Assembly (NCBI GenBank): GCA_017880805.1
Contig: JADGRP010000228.1
Span: 1 to 32,395, forward strand
Direction of reading: 5' to 3'
Length of the DNA stretch: 32,395 nucleotides
Source of the DNA: Burkholderiales bacterium
GTDB taxonomy: Bacteria; Pseudomonadota; Gammaproteobacteria; Burkholderiales; Casimicrobiaceae
Shown: positions 32,325-32,395 of the stretch, in pieces
Position numbering within the stretch: the stretch's first letter is position 1
How the letters are laid out: each line of letters opens with the position of its first letter
Notes under the pieces: model-generated
Seen by the model: the letters and a program-made list of their open reading frames with translations, nothing else
What the model was told of the DNA's origin: nothing
The model's database searches: none
Translations under genes and position numbers: made by a program

Positions 32325-32395
32325 GGATTGGCAGAAAGCATGCGATAAAGATCGCCGCGGCAACGGCAACTAATGGACAGATGGGATTCGAAACC

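Noticed and set aside
32365-32395. tRNA T-arm-like sequence GGTTTCGAATCCC on the minus strand at the window edge
   Set aside because: The loop would contain an extra T and the acceptor side is too short for a standard 3' end. The rest would lie outside the window, so a tRNA cannot be supported.
1-32395. CRISPR array, insertion sequence, prophage or integrase genes
   Set aside because: No short regularly spaced repeats, transposase, integrase, or phage structural gene motifs were seen. The only tandem repeat is the TPR-coding one.

Overview
The window reads as a piece of a GC-rich (roughly 60-65% by eye) betaproteobacterial chromosome. Supporting this are a BPH-type proteasome homologue (a family known from Betaproteobacteria), an exosortase H pair, the proS / lytic transglycosylase / gluQ arrangement, a general secretion (T2SS) gspD-E-F cluster, and dense coding with short or overlapping gene junctions. 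I see no insertion sequence, prophage, CRISPR array, rRNA or complete tRNA. The placement is inference from gene families; no search was run.

Layout. 1-194: tail of a universal stress protein. 320-5280 (+): proS, a lytic transglycosylase and gluQ in tight or overlapping order, then a BPH-like proteasome subunit, a PaiB-like FMN protein and the Hsp15 S4-domain protein. 5414-6412 (-): a MerR-type regulator with a cobalamin-binding-like C-terminus that lacks the usual ligand residues. 6678-10164 (+): a large protein ending in a PilZ-like segment and an acyl-CoA synthetase. 10239-13254 (-): tsaE, amiC, exosortase H and its membrane partner. 13305-14432 (+): queG. 14422-20024 (-): gspD, gspE, an unrecognised gene and gspF. 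20206-22048 (+): a DUF6249-like membrane protein, an ECF sigma factor and a small membrane protein that may be its anti-sigma. 22138-24605 (-): exbB, two exbD genes and tonB.

24606-25316 is the only long non-coding stretch; it holds two strong hairpins and a candidate exbB promoter. The right end (25317-32324) is accessory in character: several small exported or unknown proteins, two paralogous TPR plus aspartyl/asparaginyl beta-hydroxylase proteins flanking a DUF3313 protein, and a TPR glycosyltransferase with six near-identical repeats.

Themes: envelope biology dominates (murein enzymes, exosortase H, T2SS, TonB energisation, a surface-stress-like sigma module). tRNA maturation is the second theme (proS, gluQ, tsaE, queG, with gluQ and queG both acting on queuosine). 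The items most worth a second look are the TPR-hydroxylase/glycosyltransferase island, the orphan BPH subunit, the XrtH pair, the unknown gene embedded between gspE and gspF, and the apparently B12-less CarH-like regulator.
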